Assembly: GCA_025267735.1 (NCBI GenBank)
Contig: CM046294.1
Location: forward strand, 8,032,001 to 8,096,000
DNA: 64,000 nucleotides
DNA from: Mactra quadrangularis
Lineage: Eukaryota > Mollusca > Bivalvia > Venerida > Mactridae
Direction of reading: 5' to 3'
Every line of letters starts with the position of its first letter. Within the stretch, counting starts at the first letter, position 1. Below the pieces are notes generated by a model. That model was not told where the DNA came from. It searched no databases and worked only from the letters and a program-made list of their open reading frames with translations. Shown in pieces: positions 11,481 through 23,214 of the stretch. The translations under genes and the position numbers were made by a program.

Positions 11481-13540
11481 ATGTCACCACACACAAAACT
11501 CGACTGTGTCATAATGATTTCATTAGAGAAAACAGTGATAACAAAGGCATGTCTATAGATAAAGATATAATTAAATTAAATTCAGACCAAATTGTGTATC
11601 TGTTCTATTGAGAATACATTATCTTGTTTTCTTGCTTCAAGTACTCTGTAATGAGGAAACGAAATCCTGACCCTGAACAATCAACATGATTGGTATAGAA
11701 TAAAGATGCTTTCAGTATGTATAATCTAATCAGATTAATATGTGCTTATTAAAGTAATCAATCACTTTGCTTGACTCTTTGTCTGCATGACGGTGGCCGA
11801 TATTTGAAAAAAAATGAAAGTTTTATATAAATATTTTCTTTTATAGAACGATAATTCCGACTCGTTTCTTTCATTCATGTTTTCCCTTTCTTTGCTGATA
11901 AAATTCCAGGTGCTATAGTCTCTACAAGTTAATTGCACACCTGCATTATTTTCTGGTAATGTTATTAGTTTTTCTTTATATTAGGTTTGTCTGCTTTTGC
12001 ACGTAGCATTGTCAATTGACCACTTCGTGTGCGACCATGTTATTTGAATAACAATACATTTACCCACAAATATAACCACGTGCTCTTTCGTTTACACCTT
12101 GCTCGTGGGACCAAATATAAATGCAAACCTTTGTTAATATGATAATAAGTAAAGGCATGGAACGGTTTATTGAAGGGCGGGTTGAAGTTTGTTGACCAAA
12201 AACAAATTGTAATTGTTTGTTCCTGTATGAACCTGTTGGGGACAAGTGTGAGGTTGGTGCACCATAGAACTTGGTCGTCCTCATGGCAATAATTTTGTTC
12301 GTTCCGAGGTGAAAACCTTTAAGTTTTACATTATTGTTATTTGTGGCGTATATAGCATAAGAAATGTATTTACAAAACATTTGTGTAAACGACAAGAACT
12401 TATTTACATAACCGTTACGTGCTTCGTTTCGCGTATGTTGTAAAAACCGAAAACTATTGGTGGACCCCTACGAATCCTTCCGAGATTATTTATTCAGTAA
12501 ATGATCGAGGTGTTCCGAATGTTATTCATTAGGCAAGACCATCGCAGTGCATAAACACATATGGCTTATTATACGACGTGTATATGTTTTATATTTTGTT
12601 TGTTCGTATAATTCAGTAACAATAGATCAAATCAATCATTATATATCGTGTACAAATGTATTTTATATATAATTGTCACCAAACCCACAACTCGTCTGTG
12701 TCAGAATGATTTCTTTACAAAAAAAAAACCAGAGATAACAAAGGCATGTCTATAGATAACGATATAATTTAATTTATTTCAGACCAAATTGTGTATATGT
12801 TCTATTGAGAATACATTATCTTGTTTTCGTGCTTCAAGAACTCTCTAATGAGGAAAAGAAATCCTGACCCTGAACAATCAACATGATTGGTATAGAATGG
12901 AGTTGCTTTTAAAATCCATAATCTAATCAGATTATGTGCTTATTAAATTATTCGATCACTCTGCTTGTTTTTTTGTCTGCACGATGGTGGCTGAAATTTA
13001 AGATATGAATTCTTTTTAAATATTTTCTTTAATAAAACAAAATTCCGACTCGTGTCTTTCTTTTGCTGATAAACTTCTCTGCTCTGGTCTCTAAAAGTTA
13101 ATTGCGCACCTGCATTGTTTCCTGGTAATGCTATTAACTCTTTGTGTTTTATGTGTGTGTCTGTTTTTGCAGGCAGTATTATCAATTGACCATTACGTGT
13201 GGGGCCTTTTTATTTGAATAACAATAGATTTACCCAAAAGTATAACCACGTGCTCTTTCGTTAACACTTTGTTAGTGTGACAAAATGTAATTGTAAACCG
13301 TTGATATATATGCTGATAGGTAAAGTCATGGAAAGATCCATTAAAAGGTGGGTTTGTCCGCTAAGACAATTTGTTATTTTTTGTTCTTGCATGAGCCTGT
13401 ATGGGACAAGTGTGAGGTGGGTGCACCATAGAACTTGGTTAAACCCCCATGTCAACAAGTTAGTCCGTTCCAACGTGCAAACCTTTTACGCTATTGTTGT
13501 TTATGGTGCATTTTGTATAATAAAGGTTTTAAAAATCTAA
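11481..13540 (+). repeat. Internal tandem duplication in copy A (period about 1.19 kb)
   Basis: Two related units, about 11481-12365 and 12673-13540, start with TGTCACCA...ACTCG and end in a block containing GACAAGTGTGAGG and GCACCATAGAACTTGG. Copy B has a single unit at 31019-31930. The terminal block (starting AATAACAATACATTTACCCA) also occurs alone at 63121-63240, so it is itself dispersed. An open frame at 13277-13540 lies in this repeat and its copy at 31699-31935 is similar, but that similarity follows from duplication and is not evidence of a protein. Confidence 0.75.
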
Positions 13541-15492
13541 ATACATCTCCGTTTTTTGATAAGTGAAATGTTTGTGTTGATATGCTTTCAGACTCCATTT
13601 TAGATATTAGTATTTACAATGAAAACGTTACAGTCAGAAAAGTACGCAGATATATTCTTATTCATCGATTAAGTCGATAAACAGACGACTTAGTTGTTGA
13701 CTACATAGCCAATATCTTACAGTTTGAAATAAACAATGTGGCGTAATGACCAATTTCACATACGCATACTCAAAAAGTCAGAAAAGTACAGATTGTATGC
13801 TTATATGTTGATGGATTGCATCATTGAGACACATTATACACTTATCATGTCTAGAGAAACATTCTTCCAACTATCTTGAATTAATTCTCTGAAAACTTAA
13901 TTACATTTTAAGACCATGAATAACATTTAAGAAAGTACAAGGCATTACATTTATTTGTTAATTTTTATTAATAGATTTGTTCTCTTTAGACTTGGATGCT
14001 GAAGCGTTGCGGTAAGCTACTACAAGTCACTTTGCCATACTGGTGTGTTTTGATTTGGTCCCTGGTTCACAAGACACCACCAATATTAGTAATGGTAAGG
14101 TTTATAAAAATTTAGAAAAGCAATCATAAATTCATACATTCACAAAAGTGTGAAATAATTAAGGTACTTCAGGATGGCACTGTATACAAATGGGCCAAAC
14201 CAAAAGTTTTACAACATATCCTTGGGTCCTTCAAAAACACCAGAGTAACAGTTATCATTTACATGTTAACTTACTGAATGGTTTAATTATCAAACTCTAT
14301 CAAATTAGAAGGAAGATATATCTACAAAGATAGGTGCGTTGAGTTATGGCGTAAAAAAGCTATGTATTACTATAAATAGGCACCGCTAAATCTTCTTTTG
14401 TCGTAAGCTATAAAAAAGCGATAAATACTCGCAGCACAACTGAGCAAATAAATAGTTTTCGTAAATAGGCTTCAAAGTTTTATAACGCGGAATTTCAATA
14501 CGCGGTGAATTGGGGCATTCGCTCAGAATTACAAGTCTTTGTTACCTCTCTAGACACTTTATTAGTAGTTTGAAAAGAATAACAATATCATAAACTAAAA
14601 TGCTAATGCAGCAATGGGGGTAATAATTGCACTTTTCAATGTGAATTTAAAATTCTTCATACTCTATTGCCTTGTTCAGTGTGAAAATGTAAAACCTAAA
14701 TAGGCGCCAACTTTGACAGAATTCACAATTGAATGTCGAAAAAAGAAATAATTAGCAACTATTCAAGATCGTAAACTTTGCATCATCGCCATAAAATGAC
14801 GTCCAAGTATGAATTATGTATTTTCAGAGTTTTGTTTATACAAAACAGGAGTTTAAGGATAGGATGATAGTTGTTTTGCATAATTTTGTTTTATACTTTT
14901 TCTGTACAAATTTTGAAATGTATCAGATAAAATTTAATATTATATATCAATGAATGATGTCAATGACAGATATACTTAGCGAAACTTTTAAGTACCCCGA
15001 TTTCCATATCGTAGAAAATTATTGTTTTTTTTTATTACTGTGTCTGATCGATAAAAATGTGTATAGGACCATACTGTCGTCGTTTGCTTGTATGGTTCTC
15101 ATGCTTCTTGCAAAACCGGTTTTCCGTGCAAAAAACGGAAATTGAAAGACTTCTAATTGCTATGATTTAGCAGAAAAGTAGCAATTTGAAATCTTTCGCT
15201 GCAGATGACGCTTCGCCTTGCAAACTACCTATGATAATTCCTAGTTCTGTAGCGTCATTTGAGCCATGTCTTGATTTTTCACAGTGCATATCAACACACT
15301 AATGATTTTACCAAAACAAACTACTTGGGAATTTTGCACAAAAAACACGTGCCCGTTCCAACATATGCACGACAAAACCGGTTTTGCATCGATAAAGAAG
15401 CATGAAAACCATGCAATCAGGCGACATTGGGCCCTATACACATTTCCATTATCGATCAGACAAAAATGCTGAAAAAATAAATTTCCTACTAC
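13541..15492. other. Duplicated non-coding segment of copy A
   Basis: Pairs with 31931-34645. Relative to B, a block of about 520 bp (32880-33400) is missing near 14275, and the 258-bp insertion of B (31982-32239) is absent. No gene recognised. Confidence 0.55.
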
Positions 15493-15906
15493 TGTTATGT
15501 AATCGTCAAGTTAAGTGCATATTATGTATGCAATTACTAGACAGATTACATATTATTTATATGAATGTCCGCTAACATGTTTATGGTTGATGTCTGGACA
15601 CGTGTTGAGCTGTCAACTCGACTGTGTAAAAGGTATTGCACTCGTATGATCGTTGCTCTGTGGAGCCAATGAACCCTTGCGAAGTCTTTGGCCAAAACCT
15701 TAGGTCCACGCTAGACATAAGGCTTATACTTAGGTACCGTAGACTCTGGCTGGTTGTACTTGTATGTTTGGCTACCTTACAACAAGGACATTTGATATGC
15801 ATTTACATGTGATGTTAGAATGAACATTAAAACTTGTTAACTATCTGTGTTGTACTGTTGTATCCTGGGTTGTTAATATATTGCAATACCTAAGCGGCTA
15901 TGCGAC
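15493..15906. mobile_element. Unclassified 414-bp insertion, copy A only
   Basis: Copy B joins the flanks directly (tttcctaccacatgg near 34637). In A the flanks are separated by 414 bp bordered by a 5-bp direct repeat, actac, at 15488-15492 and 15907-15911. No terminal inverted repeats or tail are apparent. The minus-strand frame at 15581-15802 inside it is unrecognised. Confidence 0.6.
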
Positions 15907-15925
15907 ACTACATGGAAATCGGGTA

Positions 15926-16527
15926 GGTGAACTCCATTGTATCGATCTTTCCTTTGTATCGTGCTATTTGTTAATCTTGCGATTTTTTGCTTGCAACGCC
16001 ACCTGCCGATTGTTGACATTGTTAACTAGGTCAGATTTACTGTTGCATGGCTTTTGACGGAATTTTACGATGTAAACATGTCTAAAGTAGCGTTTTTTTT
16101 GTACGATTTCTCCATTTTTCATTGTTTTGCTGCATGTTTCTGTAAGTTTCTTGTGGAATATCCTATAAAACCTACCTCTGATGTCTTCGTCTGCTTCCCT
16201 TTAAATGATTAATAATATTTTAACAGAGAGGGATGTCTTCAGTTGTAAACACTCAATCAACTCTGGCCTTCCATATATTTAACTGTATCCCACACATTGA
16301 TACAATGGCGTGACGTAATATTTCCCATAGACTTACCCCCCCCCCCCCCTTGTGTATATTGACACGTTATTTGCTAAAATTAATAAATATGGAAGAAACT
16401 TTCGATATAATTGGATTAAATAGACATTAAAGAATATTGAAATGTAGAAATAACAAGATAAATGGTTTATTTTGTTTTAATGTTTGATGTTAACAATTAA
16501 GTAGATCGATACAATGGAGTTTCAGGC
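15926..16527. mobile_element. MITE with terminal inverted repeats and TA target duplication, copy A only
   Basis: A 602-bp insertion absent from copy B (site near 34660). Its ends carry a 19-bp perfect inverted repeat, AACTCCATTGTATCGATCT at 15930-15948 and its complement at 16503-16521, extended outward with small gaps to TA dinucleotides at 15924-15925 and 16528-16529. TA duplication plus inverted termini suggest a non-autonomous Tc1/mariner-type element. The interior has no transposase frame and includes a run of 14 C at 16336-16349. Confidence 0.8.
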
Positions 16528-16529
16528 TA

Positions 16530-17639
16530 CTTAGAAGTCTCAGGACAATTTACACAAGCTATATTACATTATAACATTACTTTTATGTTTTAAAACTGAA
16601 GGAGATTTCTTCAAAGATAATGATATTAAAAAAGCAGCCATTAATTATCCGCTTAATTCTGTTTATTCGTTATTTCATCGTACAGTAAGTTTTCAAGATC
16701 GTCTGAAAATCCATAGGATTAAAATTAAGCAAAGCCACACGTGAGGGAATTAGACCAGTCTTTTCATCAGATAATAGCAAGCAAAGAATAGTTTGGTTGA
16801 ATTAAGTTGTAATCGTATCTTTTTGTTCTAGTAGGTACAATTTTGCAGATTCAGGAGTAAACTTTTCTAATTGATCAATAAATATGAAATAAATAATGCT
16901 GTTTAATTGTATAATTGAAAAGAAAACAACAGCTCTATACAAGCGTAACGGTAGTTTTGCATGGCGCTGCATATGCATGTATAGTCAAAGCTGATAATAT
17001 GAAAACTTAAAAAATGAAAGTATAGTGATTTTAAACGAGATTACCAGAAGAATTCATGGCCTATCGTTATCAATGATCACTTTAAACGAGCCAATAAAGA
17101 ATTAAGCGATGTTGATAATGTAATGATTTATTGCCTCGACTATCAATTCTCTCTGGTAACAAAGAGATTTAACAAACTCATTAAATATTCACAACAGAGT
17201 TAATGCTGCATGATATGAATAATTAAAAACTGTTTAATGACTGTTATTTAATGAAGAGTTTGTTTTTGAATCTGCATACAGTTTTTCTGATCGATCTATG
17301 GAATTGTTCGAAAGTTTCATGTAGATAGACTTAGTTTTGTAACATCGTGAAATCACAGATGGCTGTATTAAAATAAAGTTGCACTGCTGCAGACTTGTTG
17401 TTTAAATCAGACTGATTCAAGGTTTATAGTCACGTGATCTAAAATAACAGCTAAAAAATGAGAAATGGTTGTATTTTGGACAAAGAAATATAACAGCCAC
17501 ATTTCGCGCTATCTGCATCTTTTGTTTGGTTAAATGCTGCATAGAAATAACAAAAAAGAATTGATTGTTTAAACTCTGAAGAACAAGTGACTATACACCT
17601 TGACATGGTAATCACAAATCTAGTCAATGTATAACTAAA
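16530..17639. other. Duplicated non-coding segment of copy A
   Basis: Pairs with about 34660-36094. AT-rich, with no gene recognised. Copy B has about 300 extra bases near 35660-35940. Confidence 0.5.
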
Positions 17640-18446
17640 TACTGGGAGTGTACCAAAAACATTTAAAAGCGCTATTATAAGACCATTGCTGAAAAAGTCA
17701 GATATGAATTCAAATGATCTTAAGAACTACAGACCGGTTTCAAATCTTCCATTTCTTGATTTCAAGATTAAAGATCCATTTCAAGATTTTGGAAAACGTT
17801 GTCAATGTTAGACTTGAGAGAACAATCTGCACGAACCTTATCAGTCTGCCTACAGAGAATTTCATTCTACCGAAAAGACTCTTCTTGCCGTGCAAAATGA
17901 CATTCTCCAGTCTTTAGACAATAACTGTGTTACAATTCTAGTGATAATGGACCTATCTTTCGACACCATAGATCATCATACATTGTTAAGTCGACTACAT
18001 GATCACTATGGTATTGCTGATGGTGCTCTCAATTGGATAAAATCATATCTGAATGATCAATACCAAACAGTCTGTGTTGGTGGAGATCTTTCAGACCCTG
18101 TGCTGATGAAATAAAGTGTTCCTCAAGGATCAGTATTAAGCCCTTGTAAGTATTTCACCATGTACACTAAACCTGTTGGTACAATTTGCTTGATTCTCAA
18201 CTGTATATATCCTTTAAACCAATAAATAATATTTCAAGATCAGAAGCATTAAGTCGTATTTAAAAATGTTTGACTGAGATTATTTTATGGATAAATGCCA
18301 ACATGCTGAAATTAAATGCAGACAAGACGGAAGTGATGTTGTTCTCTTCAAAACATAATCGTAAATATGTTGTAGACAAGTCCATTAGAGTTGGTGATTC
18401 CATCATAAACTCTAAAGACTGTCAATTTAAAAAGAATACATTTGTT
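17640..18446 (+). pseudogene. Decayed CR1/L2-like LINE reverse transcriptase, copy A
   Basis: Frameshifted translation gives, in order, [28 protein letters not shown] (fingers), a YQSAYREFHSTEKTLLAVQN-like stretch, LSFDTIDHHTLLSRLHDHYG (palm, corresponding to the first catalytic Asp region), LNWIKSYLNDQYQTV, VPQGSVLSP and LNADKTEVMLFSSKHN (thumb side). This is the standard order of a non-LTR retrotransposon ORF2 of the CR1/L2 type. Stops, a TAA before VPQGSV and missing pieces make it dead. The C-terminal end of the same protein reappears at 19510-19800 after an interrupting segment. The paralogue is at 36095-36705. Confidence 0.88.
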
Positions 18447-19509
18447 TTCTCACTTTTACAATACTTGTCGTGACTGTCAATGTTTTAAAGACATTTAAAC
18501 AGCGCGTTGTCTGCGGTGCCCATTAGTGTTACATTTTTTAAGCGTGGTGTCTACATTTCTATAAGTTGTACATGTGTACATTTTGTTAAGAATGAATAGT
18601 TTTATACGCTTTTGTGTCTTCAACTCGACTTATGAAATCGCCCAATTTAGTGCGGTCATTGCAAGTAAATTCCTTACTTATAATCTAATAAGACATGTTT
18701 CTGTTTTTACCTTACTAAGCAATATAAACAACATCAAAATTAATTGTATAAGATGCATAGATCTGTTTTACCAATGTACTGATGTATTTACGGGTTTTAT
18801 TTATTTTTATTGCAAAACATTCGTAAAAATCACTGTCTAGCTGTAGTATATGAAGTTCATTAAATAATGAAATTGTATAAAAATTGTACGATTTGTATGA
18901 AACGTCTGAGCAATTAAACTATTGATATTATAACTTGATGAGACATTAGGAAAATCTTAATGGTGTGCCGTCTGATAGTCTGTTTGTTTCCTGGTAGACT
19001 TTTTTCTGTGAGTACAATAAAGACACATTTTGTCTATGTTTGTGTATTTACACAGAGAATGATGTTAAAATGGGATAATGAGCGCGCGTAGTTCGTATAA
19101 AAGTAGAACCTTTCGAGTCAGATGAGTCGCCTGACAATAGCATACCAGTTGTTTACCTTTTTTCTGAAGAATGGGGAATCTATAGGGAATTAAAATGGGT
19201 TATCGCCCATACTGACATCTAAACCGTTACCACAACACAAGCAGTATTATCCATGCCACGAATAACATAGTCTATTCCTTAGACAATGAAGTGTGTTGTA
19301 ATGAACAAACTCTGCATAAAAGTAGTGTTAACATTAATTGATGCAAGGGACCATATCTAAGGCATATATATAATAGACAAGTAGCTGGTTAAATGTAGTT
19401 TAAATATTAAACTGGTATAATACAAAACATCAAAATAATATAATAAAATTAGAAGCTCTGTACGTTAACAAAATAAACTCCTAAAAAATGATAGGCGTCA
19501 GTGATGAAC
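18447..19509 (+). repeat. Segment interrupting the LINE relic
   Basis: About 1 kb separates the thumb-side and C-terminal parts of the LINE in both copies, so it was there before the duplication. Its first part (about 18465-18700) has a third dispersed copy at 43650-43850 (shared GTGCCGTGTCTGTCA-like start and AAATCGCCCA), showing that it is a repeat in its own right. ACAATAAAGACACATTTTG at 19014 resembles a polyadenylation context. No coding frame identified. Copy A lacks a 290-bp block that copy B keeps (37437-37725). Confidence 0.6.
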
Positions 19510-19800
19510 TTGACTTGGAAATCCTTGAGGTCAGGCGCACTAAGAACCAGCTGACAAACAGGTACAAGATAACACACAACCTTATCGATATACCAGACTC
19601 AGCATAACTAACCCCCTCCAAGTCTTCAACCAGATCAGCTCACTCCCTGAAGTACCACGTATATGCTGCATCAACGGACACATTTAAGTATAGCTTCTTT
19701 CCAAAAACATATAAGGTTCTGGAACCAGCTGCCGGCAACTATTTTTGATGCTTCTGATTTGGCATTATTCAAAAAGAAGCTCACTGAAAAGCCCTTTTTA
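19510..19800 (+). pseudogene. C-terminal end of the LINE ORF2, copy A
   Basis: Translation gives VRRTKNQLTNRYKITHNLID and then, with frame changes, a SFFPKT-like stretch, FWNQLPATIFDASDLALFKK. This is the characteristic end of CR1/L2-type ORF2 proteins (an SFFPRTIRxWNxLP-like motif). It belongs with 17640-18446. The paralogue is at 37785-38080. Confidence 0.85.
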
Positions 19801-20610
19801 GTTTTTTTCATCACCTTGTGCCGCGAAACGGCCCGAGGTTTTTTTTCTAGTTTTTGTTTCTTTACTTTTAAGCAACCCTCCCAAATCTTGATTGTTTCTT
19901 TTCTTACTTCCTTATTTACTTTTCTTTTACTTCTTTTCTCAATCTCTTAGCGCGCCATCATATAATTGTCAAGTATGACAACTTGATGCGTCAATATATA
20001 ACTTTCCTTAGAAATATTGTATAAAATCCCACTTTACCAGTCTAAATAATAAGATTCCTTTTCCTGCAGTAGTGACTGACTGACTGACAGACAAGTTTCG
20101 CATGTTAATATTTTATCACCCAAACATGTGTCTTAATTGAATTTAAATTTCACTACTGCTTGTCAATCAAATATGTTTGCAGCAGTTTAATTATGAAACC
20201 TTGCCGATGGGCCAATGGTTCTCGTAATAAGATATTAAATTTCTTATACGTTGTACCGCAAAACGTCTGTTTTTCAATACCTAATATCTATTTAACTGTT
20301 TTATAACAGATTAAAGTTTTCTCAGTATCTGACATTCCTTTGAAAATTACATCAAAGGCTGCTTTAATTATGGTTTACATGCTGTTAAAACAGAATTAGT
20401 TAGGAATTGCGCATTTAGAGTGTTTACATGTATCACAAGTAGTGCATTAAAGTACCTTAATTCGACTGTAATTTACTCTTAAAGATTGTGAGAAAAATAC
20501 CAAGGTAAGATTCTAAAAGCAAACAAAATAGTACATTAATCATCAATTGGGTTTGAATTTGGAATATTTTGCAATATATTTATCCTAATTTTCTATATCT
20601 ATTTACACAG

Positions 20611-20816
20611 ATGACTTGCAACCATTTATTTTTCAGATGACTTGCAACCGTTTATCTCTTGGATTACTTGCGAACGTTCAACTTTTAGATGACTTGCGAC
20701 CATTCAAATCTCGGATGATTTGCGACCGTTCAATTTCGGATGACATACAACCATTCATATTTCAGAAGACTTCGAACCGTTCATCTAGCATATGATTTGC
20801 AGCCGTTCATCACTGA
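20611..20816 (+). repeat. Minisatellite, 26-bp unit x 8, copy A
   Basis: Eight tandem units of about 26 bp with core ATGACTTGCGACCGTTCA. The period is not a multiple of three, so it is not a peptide repeat. The array in copy B (38855-39060) has the same eight units in the same order with unit-specific variants matched one to one. Confidence 0.9.
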
Positions 20817-21999
20817 CGCCTATCATTTTTATAAAAGTTAATTTTTTGTCGACGTACAGAGTTTCTAATTTTATTATATTATTTTGATGTTTTGTATTAT
20901 ACCAGTTTAATATTTAAACAATCAGCTAGTTGTTTAAACTCCTTTGATAAAGTCCCTATTATCAATTAACGTTACAAAATTAAACCGAATTTTTGTCTTT
21001 ATATGTTATTTTATTGACCAAGGAACATACTATGTCATTCGTTTGTAACGCTGACAAATAGTACTCAATGGGTAGACGGCTTAGAAATGTTTAGAGGCAT
21101 ATGGTGACAAATACACCGTCTTGGTGAAGAGGTAGACATCAGGATGCTTAAATCTGGGTGTTTAAGTTTCAAAGTCTGTTTTATACATTCGGTATATATA
21201 CACAGGGGCTTGGAATTTCTAGTTTTTCCTCTTGTCCTCGGACAATCAACTTGTCCGGGGTGAAAATGCCCTTGTCCAGAATTTAATTATTTGAAAAGAC
21301 ATCTTGGGAACTATGATATTAAAATTAAATACACACTATAAGATCGCAGACATAAAAATGCCACATGCCAGATATACGTGTGAAATGATGTAACAAAACA
21401 AATGACAACAAAGTAAATGCAAAGGTTGATTGTAATAGAGCCTTATAAAATGAAAAAGATAGGAAAAAAGTATATGGCTCATTTTTTCTTAAGATTTTGG
21501 TGTCATAAACGAGATGACATGCACATGAGTACGACATTGAACAGAGGTTCAGGTGGTTACATTAATTATGTGTAAGTTACTTAATACATTACTTATAAAA
21601 CTTGTAATAATAATTAATATTCTTGGTTCAAAAAGATTTATAGTATTGAAAAGGGTGTGTGTTTCTATTACAGCATTATAACATTGGCAGTAGGCGTTTT
21701 TTTCTGCGGTCAATGAAAGGATACAATTAAAAGTAAAGAATAATGACCTTATACTACATTCATACCTTCTCAAAAGAGAGGAAGCACCTAGATGTATACC
21801 ATGTTAAGAGCATTTCAATGTCAAGCACGTTCTCCTTGACTATCTGGATCTTAATTACATTCGTGACAAACATTATAAGGATAACTCCTCAGAGAACTAT
21901 TTGAGTCGGTACCATCATGTGCGATACTTAACTATTTAAAGGAAAAAATATATAATAAAATATAGGATTTTAAATCATTATTATCGATTGAACTAATAG
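20817..21999. other. Duplicated non-coding segment of copy A
   Basis: Pairs with 39061-40320. It includes a short self-complementary CTTGTCCTCGGACAA / ACTTGTCCGG motif at 21229-21262, also seen at 39463-39500 and 43890-43965. No gene recognised. Confidence 0.5.
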
Positions 22000-22055
22000 T
22001 ACCATCAATTGCTTTCGGCGCTGTTTGTGTTGGTGCGCCGTAAAACCCAAACAAA
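22000..22055 (+). mobile_element. LINE 3'-end hairpin copy with AAAC tail
   Basis: CAATTGCTTTCGGCGCTG...TTGGTGCGCCGTAAAACCC followed by AAACAAAC. Roughly 60-80 further bases upstream align with the minus-strand copy at 42955-43100 (shared ATAAAATATAGGA and CATCAATTGCTTTCGGCG), so the element probably begins near 21945. Confidence 0.7.
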
Positions 22056-22556
22056 CAAGCCTTATTCTAATTAATTCATTCTGATTTTTATAAGGCTAAC
22101 TCAAAACGCAATGGTGCTTTTTATAGTCAATGAGTGTCAGTCATGCTAAAGCTCCGCAAATAATAGCATGTAGAGTACTCCACAATATTTGTTTTAAACG
22201 TCTGTTTGAACTTTTTCAATACGAATTTATCTCCTTACTCTGAATTTCACAGCCATATGTTAAGACGGGATGTATGATATGATTAACAGTCTGAATTAAC
22301 ACTATCAACAAGTCTAAGTTTCTTTTTTTCTAAAAGTGCAAACATGAAAAATACGCAACTATAGCGTATTGTGTACAGTTTTCAAGTCCGAAATGGAAAA
22401 AAAGTCTGAATACATTTTTACCAGAACGTTTTTACCAGACAGAGTAATTCAACTTAAAGTTCTAACCTGTCATTTTGTACCACAAGATGTGTCAGTAACC
22501 TACAAGAAGCACATTGAGACAGTCTGAACAACGTTTTTTTAGACAAGGCATGTGTC

Positions 22557-22851
22557 TTTTTAGTTTGTTTACGTCGTATTCAACACATATTTAGGTTATA
22601 TATACGACGCGCGATATGACCTTTCTGTGTTGGTGCGCCGTAAAACCCAAACAAACAAACAAATATATATACGACGGCCATCTCTTCCTACTATAGGTTT
22701 CGTGGACACTTTTCTATCACCAGTACTAACTTACCCTTCCACGAGGCCGACAACTCATGTATAGGGTATGACCTACCGCGACCGGGTTCGAACTCGCGAT
22801 CTCTGGATTCAAAATAAGACATGCTAACCACTACGCCACGGCCGCGGTTAT
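22557..22851 (-). mobile_element. tRNA-derived SINE, family II, copy A only, with nested insertion
   Basis: Flanked by gcatgtgtc (22548-22556) and gcaagtgtc (22852-22860), an 8/9 target duplication. Copy B has the uninterrupted site acaaggcaagtgtcac near 41250. The minus strand begins with a tRNA-like head (GGCGTAGTGGTTAGCATG) and a B box GGGTTCGAACTCG, as in the element at 5028. The 3' hairpin region has itself been split by a 54-bp retroposon at 22610-22663. Confidence 0.85.
22610..22663 (+). mobile_element. 54-bp mini-retroposon nested in a SINE
   Basis: A 54-bp insertion bordered by a perfect 13-bp duplication, tatatatacgacg, at 22597-22609 and 22664-22676. It begins CGCGATATGACC, continues TTTCTGTGTTGGTGCGCCG, then TAAAACCC and (AAAC)n. 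It is just the 3' hairpin end of the retroposon type seen at 2385 and 22000, yet it has all signs of a real retroposition event. A sister event is at 40442-40495. Confidence 0.85.
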
Positions 22852-23214
22852 GCAAGTGTCAAAATCTTGACATCATATGAAACATTAATACATTTTCTTT
22901 ACGCTGTAAAGTAGACTCAACAGTTAAATAAACTACGTCAACATTTTTTTCAAAACATCGATTTGCGGACATATACGTAAAAACTCCTACGCGACCTAAC
23001 TAACACGAAAATGTCAATGTATCAGCTGTATAGTTTTGAGCTTTTTTTACAAAATAAGTTTACGAAAAAAGCTACCGTAAGTCAAATTCCTAATTTTGCA
23101 TGACTAAAATAAACAGTTTACCCATGATGGTCCACGTCTCCGTACAAAGGACATTAAGACCGTATGTGTACAAAACGAGGAGATAACGAATGGAATAATT
23201 GACGTACAAATGAT

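Larger units (their letters stand above)
4895..23100 (+). repeat. Tandem segmental duplication, copy A (about 18.2 kb)
   Basis: Colinear, same-strand homology to 23188-41520 at an offset near 18.3 kb. Landmarks pair throughout: 5276/23455, 6001/24305, 7020/25769, 9400/28500, 11060/30660, 13630/32255, 17640/36095, 20611/38855, 22440/41140 and 23085/41505. In a 95-base sample near 7500/26240 I count about eight mismatches. Copy A alone has SINEs at 5028 and 22557, a Meta-like SINE at about 6100, insertions at 15493-15906 and 15926-16527, an extra internal duplication at 11481-13540, and deletions near 5000, 9548, 14275 and 19205. No intact gene lies inside. Confidence 0.92.

Noticed and set aside
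12060..12395. 111-aa open frame on the minus strand
   Set aside because: It lies in the repeat block also found at 13205, 31575 and 63121, and the frame is not kept in those copies.
13277..13540. 87-aa frame similar to a frame at 31699-31935
   Set aside because: The similarity is explained by the segmental duplication, and the frames have different starts and ends.
19014..19040. Polyadenylation site of an undetected gene
   Set aside because: AATAAA-like sequence in AT-rich DNA is common and no coding exon precedes it.
20611..20816. Possible CRISPR-like array
   Set aside because: Units are contiguous with no unique spacers, the genome is eukaryotic and no cas genes are present; it is a minisatellite.
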